Positions 46,761 through 55,711 of a DNA stretch of 64,000 nt are shown piece by piece. The stretch lies in NCBI RefSeq assembly GCF_900167005.1, contig NZ_FUXW01000006.1, forward strand, positions 28,813 to 92,812. The letters are read 5' to 3'. Each line of letters starts with the position of its first letter. Within the stretch, counting starts at the first letter, position 1. The position numbers and the translations under genes are program-made. This stretch comes from Butyricicoccus pullicaecorum DSM 23266 (GTDB lineage Bacteria > Bacillota > Clostridia > Oscillospirales > Butyricicoccaceae). Below the pieces are notes generated by a model, which searched no databases, had not been told where the DNA came from, and saw nothing but the letters and a program-made list of their open reading frames with translations.

Positions 46761-47924
46761 CGTCACCTGATCCAAGCCTTTGAGCTAGGGGAGGTTTCCG
46801 CCGAGGAAGCCCATGAAATCGGGTTGCAGTTGGCAAAAGAAATATTGGGTGGCAAGTACGAGTTTGTACTTACCACCCATATTGACAAGGGGCATATTCA
46901 CAACCATCTGATTTTCAATGCGGTCAGCTTCACAGACCACAAGCACTACCATTCCAACAAGCGCAGCTATCACGAGATACGTCGAGCCAGTGACCGGCTG
47001 TGTCGAGAACACGGCCGGTCCGTCATCGTCCCTGGCCGGGACAAGGGCAAGAGCTATATTGAGCTTCAGGCCGCACAGAACGGCACCAGCTACAAGGCAA
47101 AGCTGAAAGCCGCCATCGACCGACTGATCCCCGTGTCCTCCAGTTTGGAAGATTTGCTTGCCCGGTTGCAGCGGGAAGGATGTGAGATCAAGCGGGGAAA
47201 GTATGTCTCCGCCAGGGCGCCAGATCAGGAGCGGTTTACCCGGCTCAAAACGCTGGGCGCCGATTACACGGAAGAAGCCGTTGCCTCTCGCATCGCCGGA
47301 GGCCCCAGACCATCCAGACAGCCCCGACAGCGCAGTGGGAAGGTCAACCTACTCATTGACACTCAGAATAACACCAAGGCCCAGCAGAGCGCCGGATACC
47401 AGCGGTGGGCCACCATGGAGAACCTGAAACGGGCAGCCGCTACCATGAATTTTCTCACCGAACATGGCATCGGTAGCTATGAGGAATTGGCGGAACGGTG
47501 CGACGCCGTATCCGCCGCCATCCGTACCAGGGAAAGCCTGCGGGATGTGGAACAGCAGATCGCCGACCTCACCCTCCTGGGAAAGCAGATCGACACCTAC
47601 CGCAAACTAAAGCCCGTCTATGACCGATACAAGGCGTCGAAGGACAAGGAAAAATTCCTGCGTGGCTTTGAGAGTGAAATCATCTTGTTCGAGACGGCAG
47701 CCAGGGAGATCAAGAAGGCGGGACTCACCAAACTTCCTTCCTCTGATAAGCTGAAAGCGGAACTGGATGGACTCTCCACCCGCAAGACCTCCCTGCAAAC
47801 GGAACTTCAGAAGATACATCGAGAAGAAAAGAAATTTGACACCCTCCGCCAGAATGTGGATGTCCTACTGGAAAGGCCGAAGGAACAGGAACAGCAGCGG
47901 CAGCGGAACAACGAGTTGGAATGA
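46761..47924 (+). pseudogene. 5'-truncated MobP-type relaxase
   Basis: From 46761 the frame matches relaxase/mobilization nucleases: HLIQAFELGEVSAEEAHEIG, then the metal-binding triad HIDKGHIHNHLIFNAVSF, and a long C-terminal coiled coil ending in QQRQRNNELE. The part normally before this (about 60-80 residues with the catalytic Tyr) is missing; upstream codons to 46689 do not fit the family and there is no ribosome binding site. Without the Tyr it cannot nick oriT. GC content rises sharply at the breakpoint, so it is a fragment of an integrative conjugative element. Confidence 0.82.
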
Positions 47925-48016
47925 TGAGAATTGCGCGCTTGTTACAGTCTTTGCAAAACCCTTGGGCACATGGTTATCTTGCTGATATAGTGGAACCTAG
48001 AGTGGAGGTGCTGGCC

Positions 48017-48544
48017 ATGACGAAATCTAAAGCAATCAAAGAGTTTTTTAAAAGGAGAGTGCTACCCGTGGCGGTGGTGGCTTTACTGTACTGCATTTTC
48101 AAATCTGCCTGCACAAAAGATGGCTTCACCGACTATTTATGGCTGTTTATTCTCTGCGGTCTGCCTTTTGGCATCCCACGGATGTTCGCCTGGATCCTGC
48201 CGGGCGGCTCTTTGGGAACCACCCTTCCGCTGTTCCTACTGAACTTTATTATTGGTCGGGTGATCGGCGGTTTTGTCTTGGCCTGGCGGCTGCTGGTGGC
48301 GGCATGGTATGTGCCGTTGACGGTGTATCGTCTGATCGTTTGTTATTTTTCTTGCATCATGGCAATGCGGAAAACTGCCGCTCGTGCCGATGCAAAAGCC
48401 ATTCACAACCTGATGGAACAAACAAGCCTTTTTAACAGGGCGGCAAACAGCTTTTCCGCAGCCTCGCAATTCTGGCAGTTTACGCACATTACCACAACAC
48501 CTACTGCGGCGGCTATACACCGTTTCCAGTACTTGTTTACTTGA
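48017..48544 (+). CDS. DUF6050-like small membrane protein with unusual C-terminal extension
   Basis: 175 aa. The first ~105 residues resemble a small membrane protein common in Clostridial conjugative elements: LPVAVVALLYCIFKSACTKDG, LCGLPFGIPRMF, LNFIIGRVIGGFVLAWRLLVAAWYVPLTVYRL, i.e. three hydrophobic helices. After about residue 110 a non-membrane tail of ~60 Ala/Thr-rich residues is unlike the family end and may come from a rearrangement. TGGAGG upstream of the ATG. It follows the relaxase fragment. Confidence 0.55.
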   Translation: MTKSKAIKEFFKRRVLPVAVVALLYCIFKSACTKDGFTDYLWLFILCGLPFGIPRMFAWILPGGSLGTTLPLFLLNFIIGRVIGGFVLAWRLLVAAWYVPLTVYRLIVCYFSCIMAMRKTAARADAKAIHNLMEQTSLFNRAANSFSAASQFWQFTHITTTPTAAAIHRFQYLFT

Positions 48545-48625
48545 TTAGTTAAGTGGTATAGATTCTTGAAATATCCCTAATGGTCTGATAACATATAAAT
48601 GGTAACTGTAAAAGGCGGGGATAAA

Positions 48626-49744
48626 ATGAAAAAGGAATTTGTTACTAACAACTCCAAATTTGTGTATTCAAAAAACGAATTAGGATACCAAGAAGTACTG
48701 GATGACTTTGAAAATGCTTCTGAAATAACTATTATCACATATAACATATCTGAGAAGAAACTTGCCTTGGTTTCTGCACTGAGGATGGCAGGAGAACGCT
48801 GCATTATAAATATCATAACGAACATTCCAAGCAGATGGGAAGTATATTATGGTGATACTTTCCGAGATAAGGCAAAGCAAAAAATCAACTTGTATTTATC
48901 GAAGTTGAATCCTGATAGACTTGGCATAAACTCCAAGGTGTTTTTTGATTTTTCCAATCACGGAAAAATCATAATGACAGATCATGTTGTATACGTCGGT
49001 TCGGCAAATTATTCGGAGGAAAGCGCAAACAACACGGAGTTTGGCTTCATTTCAAGGGACAAAGAATTTATTAACTACATCTCTTCGGAGGTTTTACCTG
49101 ACATTCAGGCTACCGCTATCCCGTATTATGAATATGATTATACATCGCTCTTACTTGAAGCAAATGTTGCACTTTCGGCAATCTATAACATAAAAAATGA
49201 ATTATACGAAGAAGTCTATAGACTGCACGATGATGTGGATGGAGAGTGGTACTACTATGTTGAACACGAAGCCTCACTAACGGCAGGTACTTTGGATAAA
49301 GTAGTTCAAATTGTAAGTGAGGCGTGTAAAATTGCCAGTGACATTTATGATGCGATTGATACTATTACGAACAGCGATGAATATGCAACAACAGAGGCTA
49401 ATGATAAATATGAAGAGTTATTGACCTTATCCTCAAGAATTGAGGAAGTCCGCGAATTCGATACCCTTATTGAATTATCACAATTTGATTCGGAAGAATA
49501 TGTGAACCGGCAGTTGCAAGAGGAATATGCAATGGAGGCATACGAAGATAATTTGGAAAATTGCATTGATCTTGCATCGGATGAGGCAATGGATATTATT
49601 TGGAACTTGACACAAGCCGCAAAAGAGGATATAGATGAGTTAATTGAAGATTTACAGAAATTTTGCGAAGTATACTCGTCTATAATAGAAAATTTGCGAG
49701 AAAGAGAAATCAAAAAAGTCAACTCCGAAATCGACAACACATAA
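48626..49744 (+). CDS. Phospholipase D-like domain protein
   Basis: 372-aa protein with one PLD-type catalytic motif, NHGKIIMTDHVVYVGSANYSEESANNTEFGF (region at residues ~118-148; the HxK(x)4D pattern and GSAN are both present). The PLD fold covers roughly 1-170; the remainder is acidic and helical. One HKD motif implies a dimeric active site as in Nuc-like nucleases. The gene is AT-rich compared with both neighbours and has its own terminator, so it is a recent cargo gene. It may act on nucleic acid or lipid; a defence role is possible but unproven. Confidence 0.75.
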   Translation: MKKEFVTNNSKFVYSKNELGYQEVLDDFENASEITIITYNISEKKLALVSALRMAGERCIINIITNIPSRWEVYYGDTFRDKAKQKINLYLSKLNPDRLGINSKVFFDFSNHGKIIMTDHVVYVGSANYSEESANNTEFGFISRDKEFINYISSEVLPDIQATAIPYYEYDYTSLLLEANVALSAIYNIKNELYEEVYRLHDDVDGEWYYYVEHEASLTAGTLDKVVQIVSEACKIASDIYDAIDTITNSDEYATTEANDKYEELLTLSSRIEEVREFDTLIELSQFDSEEYVNRQLQEEYAMEAYEDNLENCIDLASDEAMDIIWNLTQAAKEDIDELIEDLQKFCEVYSSIIENLREREIKKVNSEIDNT

Positions 49745-49791
49745 ACCAGATTATACCGAAAAAGTATTTTGTTCTAAAATAAAAAGCGGGA

Positions 49792-49838
49792 GTACAGCCA
49801 ATCAGACGAACCGAAAAGCTGTACTCCCGTTTTGCATG
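49792..49838 (+). terminator. Terminator after the PLD-like gene
   Basis: GCGGGAGTACAGC pairs with GCTGTACTCCCG (about 12 bp) around a ~19-nt loop, then TTTTGC. Confidence 0.8.
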
Positions 49839-49960
49839 ACCGAAAGTGTTTGAAATTGAGCCTTTTTCTCTGTGTGTCAGCAAGCAACTTGGCTTATGGG
49901 AAATCATAAAGGTAGCTTCGGGAAAAGCCTTTGGAAGCGGCCCCCACTCCCTTTTGAACT

Positions 49961-50137
49961 CTAACTGCTACGCTTTTTAGATCGTCGGGAAAGATAGTGC
50001 GGGCAGGACACCACCACCGCCCGGAAACTCTGCTTGCAGGGATGGACGCAGCCCTTGCAGAGCTTGTTATACTTGCGTCTGCCGTTCTCGCCCAGGAAGA
50101 ACGCCCATTCCAGACGCCATTTTTTGCTTCGGCTCAT
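49961..50137 (-). CDS. Small cysteine-containing basic protein of a conjugative element
   Basis: 58-aa protein beginning MSRSKKWRLEWAFFLGENG and continuing RRKYNKLCKGCVHPCKQSF, ending in a basic tail. The C-x2-C-x3-C pattern followed by another Cys could bind zinc. Its ATG overlaps the stop of the ArdA fusion gene by 4 nt (ATGA), which strongly supports translation. I associate similar small proteins with integrative conjugative elements, but the function is unknown. Confidence 0.7.
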   Translation of the reverse strand: MSRSKKWRLEWAFFLGENGRRKYNKLCKGCVHPCKQSFRAVVVSCPHYLSRRSKKRSS

Positions 50138-51987
50138 AAGTCATGCTCCGGGGGCTTTTTCTGATGAGCCTTGTCCGGGGGCTTGCGCTCGCCGCACTCC
50201 CGTTTTGCGTCCTCCAGCCGCTCCCGGATGGAAGGCTTTTTCTCCGGCGTGGTCCTGCGCGCCTCGGTCTGGGCTTTCTCCAATTCCTCACCACGGCGGC
50301 CATTGTTGATGATCCCGTCGATCATGCCGTAGTCATCCTCCAGGGTCATTTCCGCCGTGCGCAGCGGGTTTTCCGGCTCCACCGGCAAGGCGACGATCTG
50401 GCCGTTCAGGTTGATGAACTGCTCCGGCTGCTTGAAGTGCTCCATGTACTTTTGTGCCAGTTCCGGGGGCAGAGAGGTGAAGGACTCCTCGCCCAAGCCC
50501 GCCACCAGGAAGGTGCCCGCCACAATGTCGTAAATCTCCCCATGCTCGTCCCGGAGGGAACGGTTCAGGTCCAGACCGATGAGCTTGCCCTCGTCGTTCA
50601 GCACCAGCCCCACCGGATCGTCAAAGGGATAGGAGGCGGCAATGTCGCCGCCCACCTCCGCTTGCAGCGCATGGAGGCCGGGGTCGATTTCCTTCACATA
50701 GGGTTCCTTCATGGGCTCCACCACCAGGACGGTCAGCTTCTCCGGCGCGGTATGTTCGGGGGTGTCTCCGTTGGGGATGGCAAAGGCGCGGCTGCCGTTG
50801 GTCATGATGAGATACTTTCCGTCCTCGGACTCGTGGTGGAAACCGTATCCGGCTGCCACCATCTGTTCCCGGCTCATATCCGTCACATGGAAGGTGCCCC
50901 TGGGGGTCCGCACCGTCTCGCCGGTCTCCCGGTCGTCCGGCGTGGGCGCCGCTTGCTGCCCATACAACTCCGCCTCATACTCCCGGTTTGCCTGCTCCGC
51001 AAAGGCCAGCATCTCGTCCACATGGGACTGGTCCGGATTTTCAATGGCCTCCCGGATCGTCTGGGGGGCCACATCCAGAAATTCCTCATAGCTGGTGGCG
51101 TCTTTGAACTTTTCGATCTCCGAAGGCAGATAGTCCTCCTGGGTCTGCCCCAGGGCGGCCAGCTTCTCGTCCAGTGCGGAGATGCGCCCGGCCATCAGGT
51201 TCTCGTAGATTTCTTCCTTTGCCGCGTGTTCCTCCGGGTGCTCGGCGGCGTACTGCGGATCGTGTTGCCGGAAAAACTCGTCCATATCGTAGGCAAGGTC
51301 CATAGCCCACTCCGAAATTTCTTCTTTGGGGATATCATCCTGGAAGGTCATCACCCGGTATTCCTCCGGGATGCTGCCGCGCTCGCCATCATAATACTCA
51401 CGGAAGCTGTCCCCGGTATCCCACACATAGCCCCGGTCGGTGAACTGGCCGCTTTCCTCCAGGGCGATGTCCCGGCCGTAGGCCTCATAGTCGATGTAAT
51501 TGCGCAGATGCTCCGGTACCTGCATGGCGTCCAGTTCCTCGATGTAATACCGGCCCAGATCATCGTGGTCGTGGATGTCGGGATAAATGTCGTAGCAGTC
51601 CAGGTTCTCCGTCAGGTTGATAAGCTCCTGGATGCTGCCCGTGTGATCGCCGATCTTCATAGCCGCCTGGAACCGCTCATATTCGTCCTGGCTCATGTCG
51701 TCCAGCTTGGAGGCCAGGTAGTTCAGTTCGTCCAGGTTGGCATACTCGCCCAGCAGGTCATAGAGGCCGTCCACATAGCAATCGTAGTCCGTGATGAACC
51801 ATTCCTCATAGGTCTGCCCGAAGTCGTCTTTCGCACCGATCCCGATGCGCTCAAAGACCTTTTTCAGTTCCTCCGCCGTGGTGGGAAACTTCACCCATTC
51901 GCCCACAAGGAAGCCCTCGTTGTACTTACCCAAGTTGGTGATGAAGGCGGCAAAGGGATAATCTTTGTCATAGTCATAATGGGGCAT
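50134..51987 (-). CDS. ArdA antirestriction protein fused to a DUF3846-type domain
   Basis: 617 aa. Residues ~8-165 match ArdA, a DNA mimic that blocks type I restriction: FAAFITNLGKYNEGFLVGEW, then EEWFITDYD and an Asp/Glu-rich surface. Middle acidic region to ~360. Then RGTFHVTDMSREQMVAAGY (~365) and a DUF3846-like domain LVVEPMKEPYVKEID ... IVAGTFLVAG. The C-terminus holds KKPSIRERLEDAKREC and a basic tail. ArdA normally ends near residue 165-180, so this is a large fusion. GC-rich, from the conjugative element; coupled to the 58-aa gene. Confidence 0.82.
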   Translation of the reverse strand: MPHYDYDKDYPFAAFITNLGKYNEGFLVGEWVKFPTTAEELKKVFERIGIGAKDDFGQTYEEWFITDYDCYVDGLYDLLGEYANLDELNYLASKLDDMSQDEYERFQAAMKIGDHTGSIQELINLTENLDCYDIYPDIHDHDDLGRYYIEELDAMQVPEHLRNYIDYEAYGRDIALEESGQFTDRGYVWDTGDSFREYYDGERGSIPEEYRVMTFQDDIPKEEISEWAMDLAYDMDEFFRQHDPQYAAEHPEEHAAKEEIYENLMAGRISALDEKLAALGQTQEDYLPSEIEKFKDATSYEEFLDVAPQTIREAIENPDQSHVDEMLAFAEQANREYEAELYGQQAAPTPDDRETGETVRTPRGTFHVTDMSREQMVAAGYGFHHESEDGKYLIMTNGSRAFAIPNGDTPEHTAPEKLTVLVVEPMKEPYVKEIDPGLHALQAEVGGDIAASYPFDDPVGLVLNDEGKLIGLDLNRSLRDEHGEIYDIVAGTFLVAGLGEESFTSLPPELAQKYMEHFKQPEQFINLNGQIVALPVEPENPLRTAEMTLEDDYGMIDGIINNGRRGEELEKAQTEARRTTPEKKPSIRERLEDAKRECGERKPPDKAHQKKPPEHDL

Positions 51988-51999
51988 AGCAACACCTCC

Positions 52000-52539
52000 T
52001 TATCGCTCCGGCGCAGGCTTTTCCCGATGGGGCTGCGCCTTGCTCTGATTGGCACATTCTTTCCGGCTCTGCTTCAGCCGTTCCTTGATGGAGGGCTTTT
52101 TCTCTATCTGTCTCTTCCTGGGGGGCTCATGCTCCCACTCGTCGCCGGAGAGGGTGAGATAGCCTCTACTGGTGAAGCAGCCCTGTTCCTCCTGCATGGC
52201 ATGATTGCCGAAGGGAACGGGATCAATGGCGTCCAGCAGCTCCAGGGGGGGCAGAAGGACGTCCAAATGCTGCGCCAGATAGCGCCAGCCCACATCCTCC
52301 ACTTTGCGAATGTTGGGCTCCAGGACAAAATACTCGGTGTTGGCGGGAAACTCCCGGAACTGCTCCAGGGTGGTCAGTCGGAAGGGAGACTCCTGGACAG
52401 CGGCCAAGAGGTCACGGTTCTCCGGGGAAAGTCCGGCAAGCGCCTGAGCCGCTGCCTCCAGCTCGCTTGCGTCACCGCCTGCGGGAAGCAGCGGCTTCAA
52501 ATGCTCCATGAAATTGGGTTCGGTTTTACTCAAAAACAT
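52000..52539 (-). CDS. Conjugative-element protein of unknown function
   Basis: 179 aa from the chosen start (AAAGGATG upstream; an in-frame ATG one codon earlier is equally possible). Contents: a helical start (EHLKPLLPAGGDASELEAAAQALAGLSPENRDLLAAV), a globular middle with LLDAIDPVPFGNHAMQEEQG and the C-terminal EKKPSIKERLKQSRKEC followed by a basic tail. That tail resembles the end of the adjacent ArdA fusion (KKPSIRERL...REC). 12 nt upstream of the ArdA gene, same direction, so co-transcribed. Confidence 0.6.
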   Translation of the reverse strand: MFLSKTEPNFMEHLKPLLPAGGDASELEAAAQALAGLSPENRDLLAAVQESPFRLTTLEQFREFPANTEYFVLEPNIRKVEDVGWRYLAQHLDVLLPPLELLDAIDPVPFGNHAMQEEQGCFTSRGYLTLSGDEWEHEPPRKRQIEKKPSIKERLKQSRKECANQSKAQPHREKPAPER

Positions 52540-52652
52540 CATCCTTTCTGAAAATGGGTAAAAGAAAAGCAGGAAACCCGGAAAGGTTTCCTGCTTGGTG
52601 TTGCCGCCGGAGAGCGGCTGGTATTTGGTTGCAAACATCGAGTTGAGGATTA

Positions 52653-53066
52653 TTACTTTCGATTCGGTTTTCTTTTGATCGCCAGCAATTTCATGTAATC
52701 ATCAAAATTGGTAGTATCGGTCGGTTCAAACATTACCCATTTCCCATCGTGATAGGTTTCTGCTTCATCGTACTGCATACAAACAGAATTAGAAAGACTG
52801 GCCCTTATGTTTTCAACCTTTAATCTTTCATCTTTCCCAAAAATAATCATAAAACCGATGCAATTACTTTTTGCATACAGGCAACAAAGTGTTTTACCGC
52901 CCCTGCGGTATTTATACTCGTAAGTCCAGTTTTTCCCGCCAGTATTCCACACTCGCTCCATTTCATATTTGTCATCAATAGCCGAACACAGCTCTTGCCA
53001 AACTTCAAACAATGGTTGACCCAACAGTTCAGCCATCGTAGATTGAGACGGCACATTTTCAAGCAT
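52653..53066 (-). CDS. DUF3788 family protein
   Basis: 137-aa soluble protein matching DUF3788: VWQELCSAIDDKYEMERVW, GGKNWTYEYKYRRGGKTLCCLYAK, IGFMIIFGK and the end KRKPNRK. Family function unknown; often found singly as cargo. The start at 53066 has GGGAGGGG. Lower GC content than the ArdA gene, so perhaps a separate insertion. Confidence 0.8.
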   Translation of the reverse strand: MLENVPSQSTMAELLGQPLFEVWQELCSAIDDKYEMERVWNTGGKNWTYEYKYRRGGKTLCCLYAKSNCIGFMIIFGKDERLKVENIRASLSNSVCMQYDEAETYHDGKWVMFEPTDTTNFDDYMKLLAIKRKPNRK

Positions 53067-53170
53067 TGTATCCCCTCCCAAAATCAAGATTTGTCATTGA
53101 ATTCATTATACTATCACCAACCGTTTTGGGGAATAAATAAATTGTAAACTTGACGGCCAGCGCAGGGCAG

Positions 53171-53611
53171 AGGCCACCGTCTCGTTCTCTGGCTGGAACA
53201 GCTTTTGCCCATCCTCGGAAATGTGGGAGTATTTCCGCACCAGCTCCGCTGCCATCGCCTCGATCCCGTCCATGAAGTCCTCCGGCGACGCCTGGCCCTT
53301 TGCCACCTCGTTCAACCGCTGCTCCCAATCCGCTGTGAGCTTGGGAGAGGTCAGCAGCTCCGGCAGCTCCGTGACCAGGTTGACGCCCGCCTTTGTGGGG
53401 ATCAGGTTCTTGCCCTTGCGCTCCACGAATCCGCCGGACACCAGCTTTTCAATGGTGACCACCCTGGTCGCCGGGGCGCCCAGTCCACGCTGTTCCGTCC
53501 CCTTTAGGATGTCCTCTTTACCTGCGTTCTCCATGGCCGACAGAAGGGGGCCTCCGTGTGGGGTTTGGGAGACGAAGTAAAATGCTCGGTGACGGAGGCG
53601 GTGACCAGCTC
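53171..53611 (-). pseudogene. DNA topoisomerase III (topB) remnant, truncated and frameshifted
   Basis: An internal-to-C-terminal fragment of the conjugative-element type topB. On the minus strand it reads ELVTASVTEHFTSSPKP and TEAP, then after a one-base loss in a run of C's (53546-53550) continues in another frame as LLSAMENAGKED ... LGAPATRVVTIEKLVSGGFVERKG ... ISEDGQKLFQPENETVA. Both ends break off into unrelated sequence, at about 53611 and 53171. The catalytic Tyr region is missing, so it is dead. Confidence 0.82.
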
Positions 53612-53890
53612 AAAAAAACACCTATCGATCAAGGCAAAGAACATGTCAACTTAGTCGGCATCCTGCTAGTCACTTACCGCGATCTATCACATTTCCTCTT
53701 TCTTTTCGTGCATATCCCCTCTCAAATTTGCCGAAGCGGTATCCCATAATTTATTCCGTTTTTACTTATGTTTTATGTTTTTATATTTTATATTTTTTAT
53801 AATTATTGAAAAATAACCTATCAATCAGTATAATATAGATAAATCATATTACAAATTGACTTTTTATCGGACATGATAGGAGTAGCGACT
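53612..53890. other. AT-rich junction between the conjugative-element remnant and the plasmid-like module
   Basis: No gene is supported in this ~280-bp stretch. Composition switches from GC-rich to very AT-rich (53740-53870). It contains the promoter at 53806-53834 and the ribosome binding site of the following gene. Confidence 0.6.
53806..53834 (+). promoter_or_regulatory. Promoter of the 556-aa protein gene
   Basis: TTGAAA (53806-53811), 17-bp spacer, TATAAT (53829-53834), about 57 bp upstream of the ATG. Confidence 0.75.
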
Positions 53891-55561
53891 ATGAATCATT
53901 TTCCTGAGCTGGAGCTAAGTTGGCCTCTGTTAGAATCAGACCTTGCAATCGACTCTGACTGGGCTGTGTTTTCTGTTGAGTATGACTACGGAGAATCAGC
54001 TGCGATTATACTTAAACAAACCGCTAAGGGAAACTTTAAAATCAAGTGCGCGCTCTTTGATCCCTCCGAGGTGAATGTAACAAAAGCTCTCACAAAATTA
54101 GGTGCAAGTTCCTCTGGCCAAATTTGCTATCAAGAGTTTGACCTGCGCACTCATTACCGGCCTACAGCTGCAGACAGGCCTCTGGATGGGAACGTTTTTT
54201 GCAGCGAATTACAGAAGATTCTGACCTCCTGTGGAAAGGATGAGGCTTCCATCCGTGAGATGGCCACGCTTGTTTTTGGCCTGCTCGCCGGATATACGTC
54301 TCAGTATATCTATTGGCAGCTCGCTAAACTTCGCGAAAAAATTACGGACTCCAATTTCCGTGCCCCCATATTTACGGCTCGCTATACCCAGTCTGCTTGG
54401 GATGTGCTATCGGAAATCATTGAAAACATCTGCCCTGCGCAATACTGCGCTTCCCAAAGCGATCAATTTTATACAGACCTTCCCCGCGTAATTCCTACTC
54501 CATTGCATGCACAAAATTTGATCGACAAGATCGCTTTGTCCGTTCGATACATCAATGACACGGCAGGGACTATGAAAGAGCTACGTTCTGAACTACCCGG
54601 ACAATATAGCGGGACTGTCGTTTTAATTGACGGAAATGGCTTTCCCAATGCACAACTGATTGAATTTCAAAAGCGCAACATCTGGTGCACACAGGTGTTT
54701 TTTCGTCTTCCGGCATCCAAAATGCCTGTCGATCCCTTACCGCTCGATGCCCGCATTTTGACAAAATGCAGCTTGGACTGGGATGGCCCCCTCATGCAAA
54801 CTGCCATCGCTGCTTTTTCGAAAATTCACACTTATAGGAAGAGAAAGTTTCAAGAAATGCTGTCTTCCGCTCAGGAAAAAGTGAAGCGTTATAGCTCTCT
54901 GCATCCTTCTGATCGACTGATCGGGCAAAAAAAGGATAAATACATTCAGCTGCTTCTGACAATCGAGTGCTTTGCAGATTTTGTCGCTTCTCTGCAGAAT
55001 GCCCCCTCGCACAATGAACTCGCAGCAGAATGGTCTTATCTATTGCTGCCCGGATGCTGTGATCGCCCCCGACAGACTTGCCCGCTCGAAGAACGCACCA
55101 GCATTACGCAAGCGGATTACCCGGACCTTTGGCAAGCGGGCATGGAACGACTCTTCTCCCCAGAGATTCTCCATCGCTACCAAGCCGTCGGTGCCAACGA
55201 GATCTGCGACGATGTATTTCCAGATGAGCCCGAACAGGCTGTCTGGGGCTATTGGCGCAACGTAAAAAAATACGGAAAACGAGCAGGATTTCGTGCCCTC
55301 TACATTCCGGAACAGACGCTTTATGATCACTTTGAAGAAATCTTCCCCATCTTGTGTGACTGCTATGATCTGCTGAAGTATATCCGCAAGCACGCCCCTG
55401 CATATCTGCATACAGCCAAAACAGCCAACCTTCGAGTTGCCTGTGACCATCACCAGCAAACTCCCTGCGTAATCCTGCGCATCGACGACATTCCATTTCT
55501 TTCCCAAGATGCCAAACAGCATATTGAGGCCGTGTTCACCTATATCCCCGGTTCAGACTGA
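53891..55561 (+). CDS. Large protein of unknown function in the plasmid-like module
   Basis: 556 aa from the ATG at 53891 (ATAGGAG). I do not recognise a family. It is soluble, with no signal peptide or membrane segment. Features: an N-terminal acidic domain (to ~100), a central helical region with Lys/Arg-rich KIHTYRKRKFQEML and KKDKYIQLLLTIECF, and a C-terminal domain with KYGKRAGFRALYIP and LRVACDHHQQTPCVILRIDD. Followed by a terminator and then the replication-initiator-like gene, so a DNA replication or maintenance role is possible. Codon use and GC are lower than the core genome. Confidence 0.7.
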   Translation: MNHFPELELSWPLLESDLAIDSDWAVFSVEYDYGESAAIILKQTAKGNFKIKCALFDPSEVNVTKALTKLGASSSGQICYQEFDLRTHYRPTAADRPLDGNVFCSELQKILTSCGKDEASIREMATLVFGLLAGYTSQYIYWQLAKLREKITDSNFRAPIFTARYTQSAWDVLSEIIENICPAQYCASQSDQFYTDLPRVIPTPLHAQNLIDKIALSVRYINDTAGTMKELRSELPGQYSGTVVLIDGNGFPNAQLIEFQKRNIWCTQVFFRLPASKMPVDPLPLDARILTKCSLDWDGPLMQTAIAAFSKIHTYRKRKFQEMLSSAQEKVKRYSSLHPSDRLIGQKKDKYIQLLLTIECFADFVASLQNAPSHNELAAEWSYLLLPGCCDRPRQTCPLEERTSITQADYPDLWQAGMERLFSPEILHRYQAVGANEICDDVFPDEPEQAVWGYWRNVKKYGKRAGFRALYIPEQTLYDHFEEIFPILCDCYDLLKYIRKHAPAYLHTAKTANLRVACDHHQQTPCVILRIDDIPFLSQDAKQHIEAVFTYIPGSD

Positions 55562-55574
55562 ATCGGGGTTTTTA
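55547..55574 (+). terminator. Terminator overlapping the end of the 556-aa protein gene
   Basis: CCCCGGTTCAG and CTGAATCGGGG form a near-perfect palindrome followed by a T-run; the hairpin includes the last codons and stop. It is followed by a (TTA) microsatellite at about 55571-55591. Confidence 0.7.
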
Positions 55575-55591
55575 TTATTATTATTATTATT
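55571..55591 (+). repeat. TTA trinucleotide microsatellite
   Basis: About seven tandem TTA units directly after a terminator T-run. It is noncoding and could vary in length between strains. Confidence 0.8.
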
Positions 55592-55711
55592 GCAGAACTT
55601 CTTTTCACTTTCTTACAGTTTTCACCTTCTAAACACCGCGATCTGTATAGATTAGACACATTTTTATTAACTTTTTATCTGCATTTGAACACTTCGAAAA
55701 GGAGTGATCTT

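Noticed and set aside
55571..55591. TTA repeat as a phase-variation switch
   Set aside because: It lies outside coding sequence after a terminator and is a multiple of three; no link to a promoter spacer was seen.
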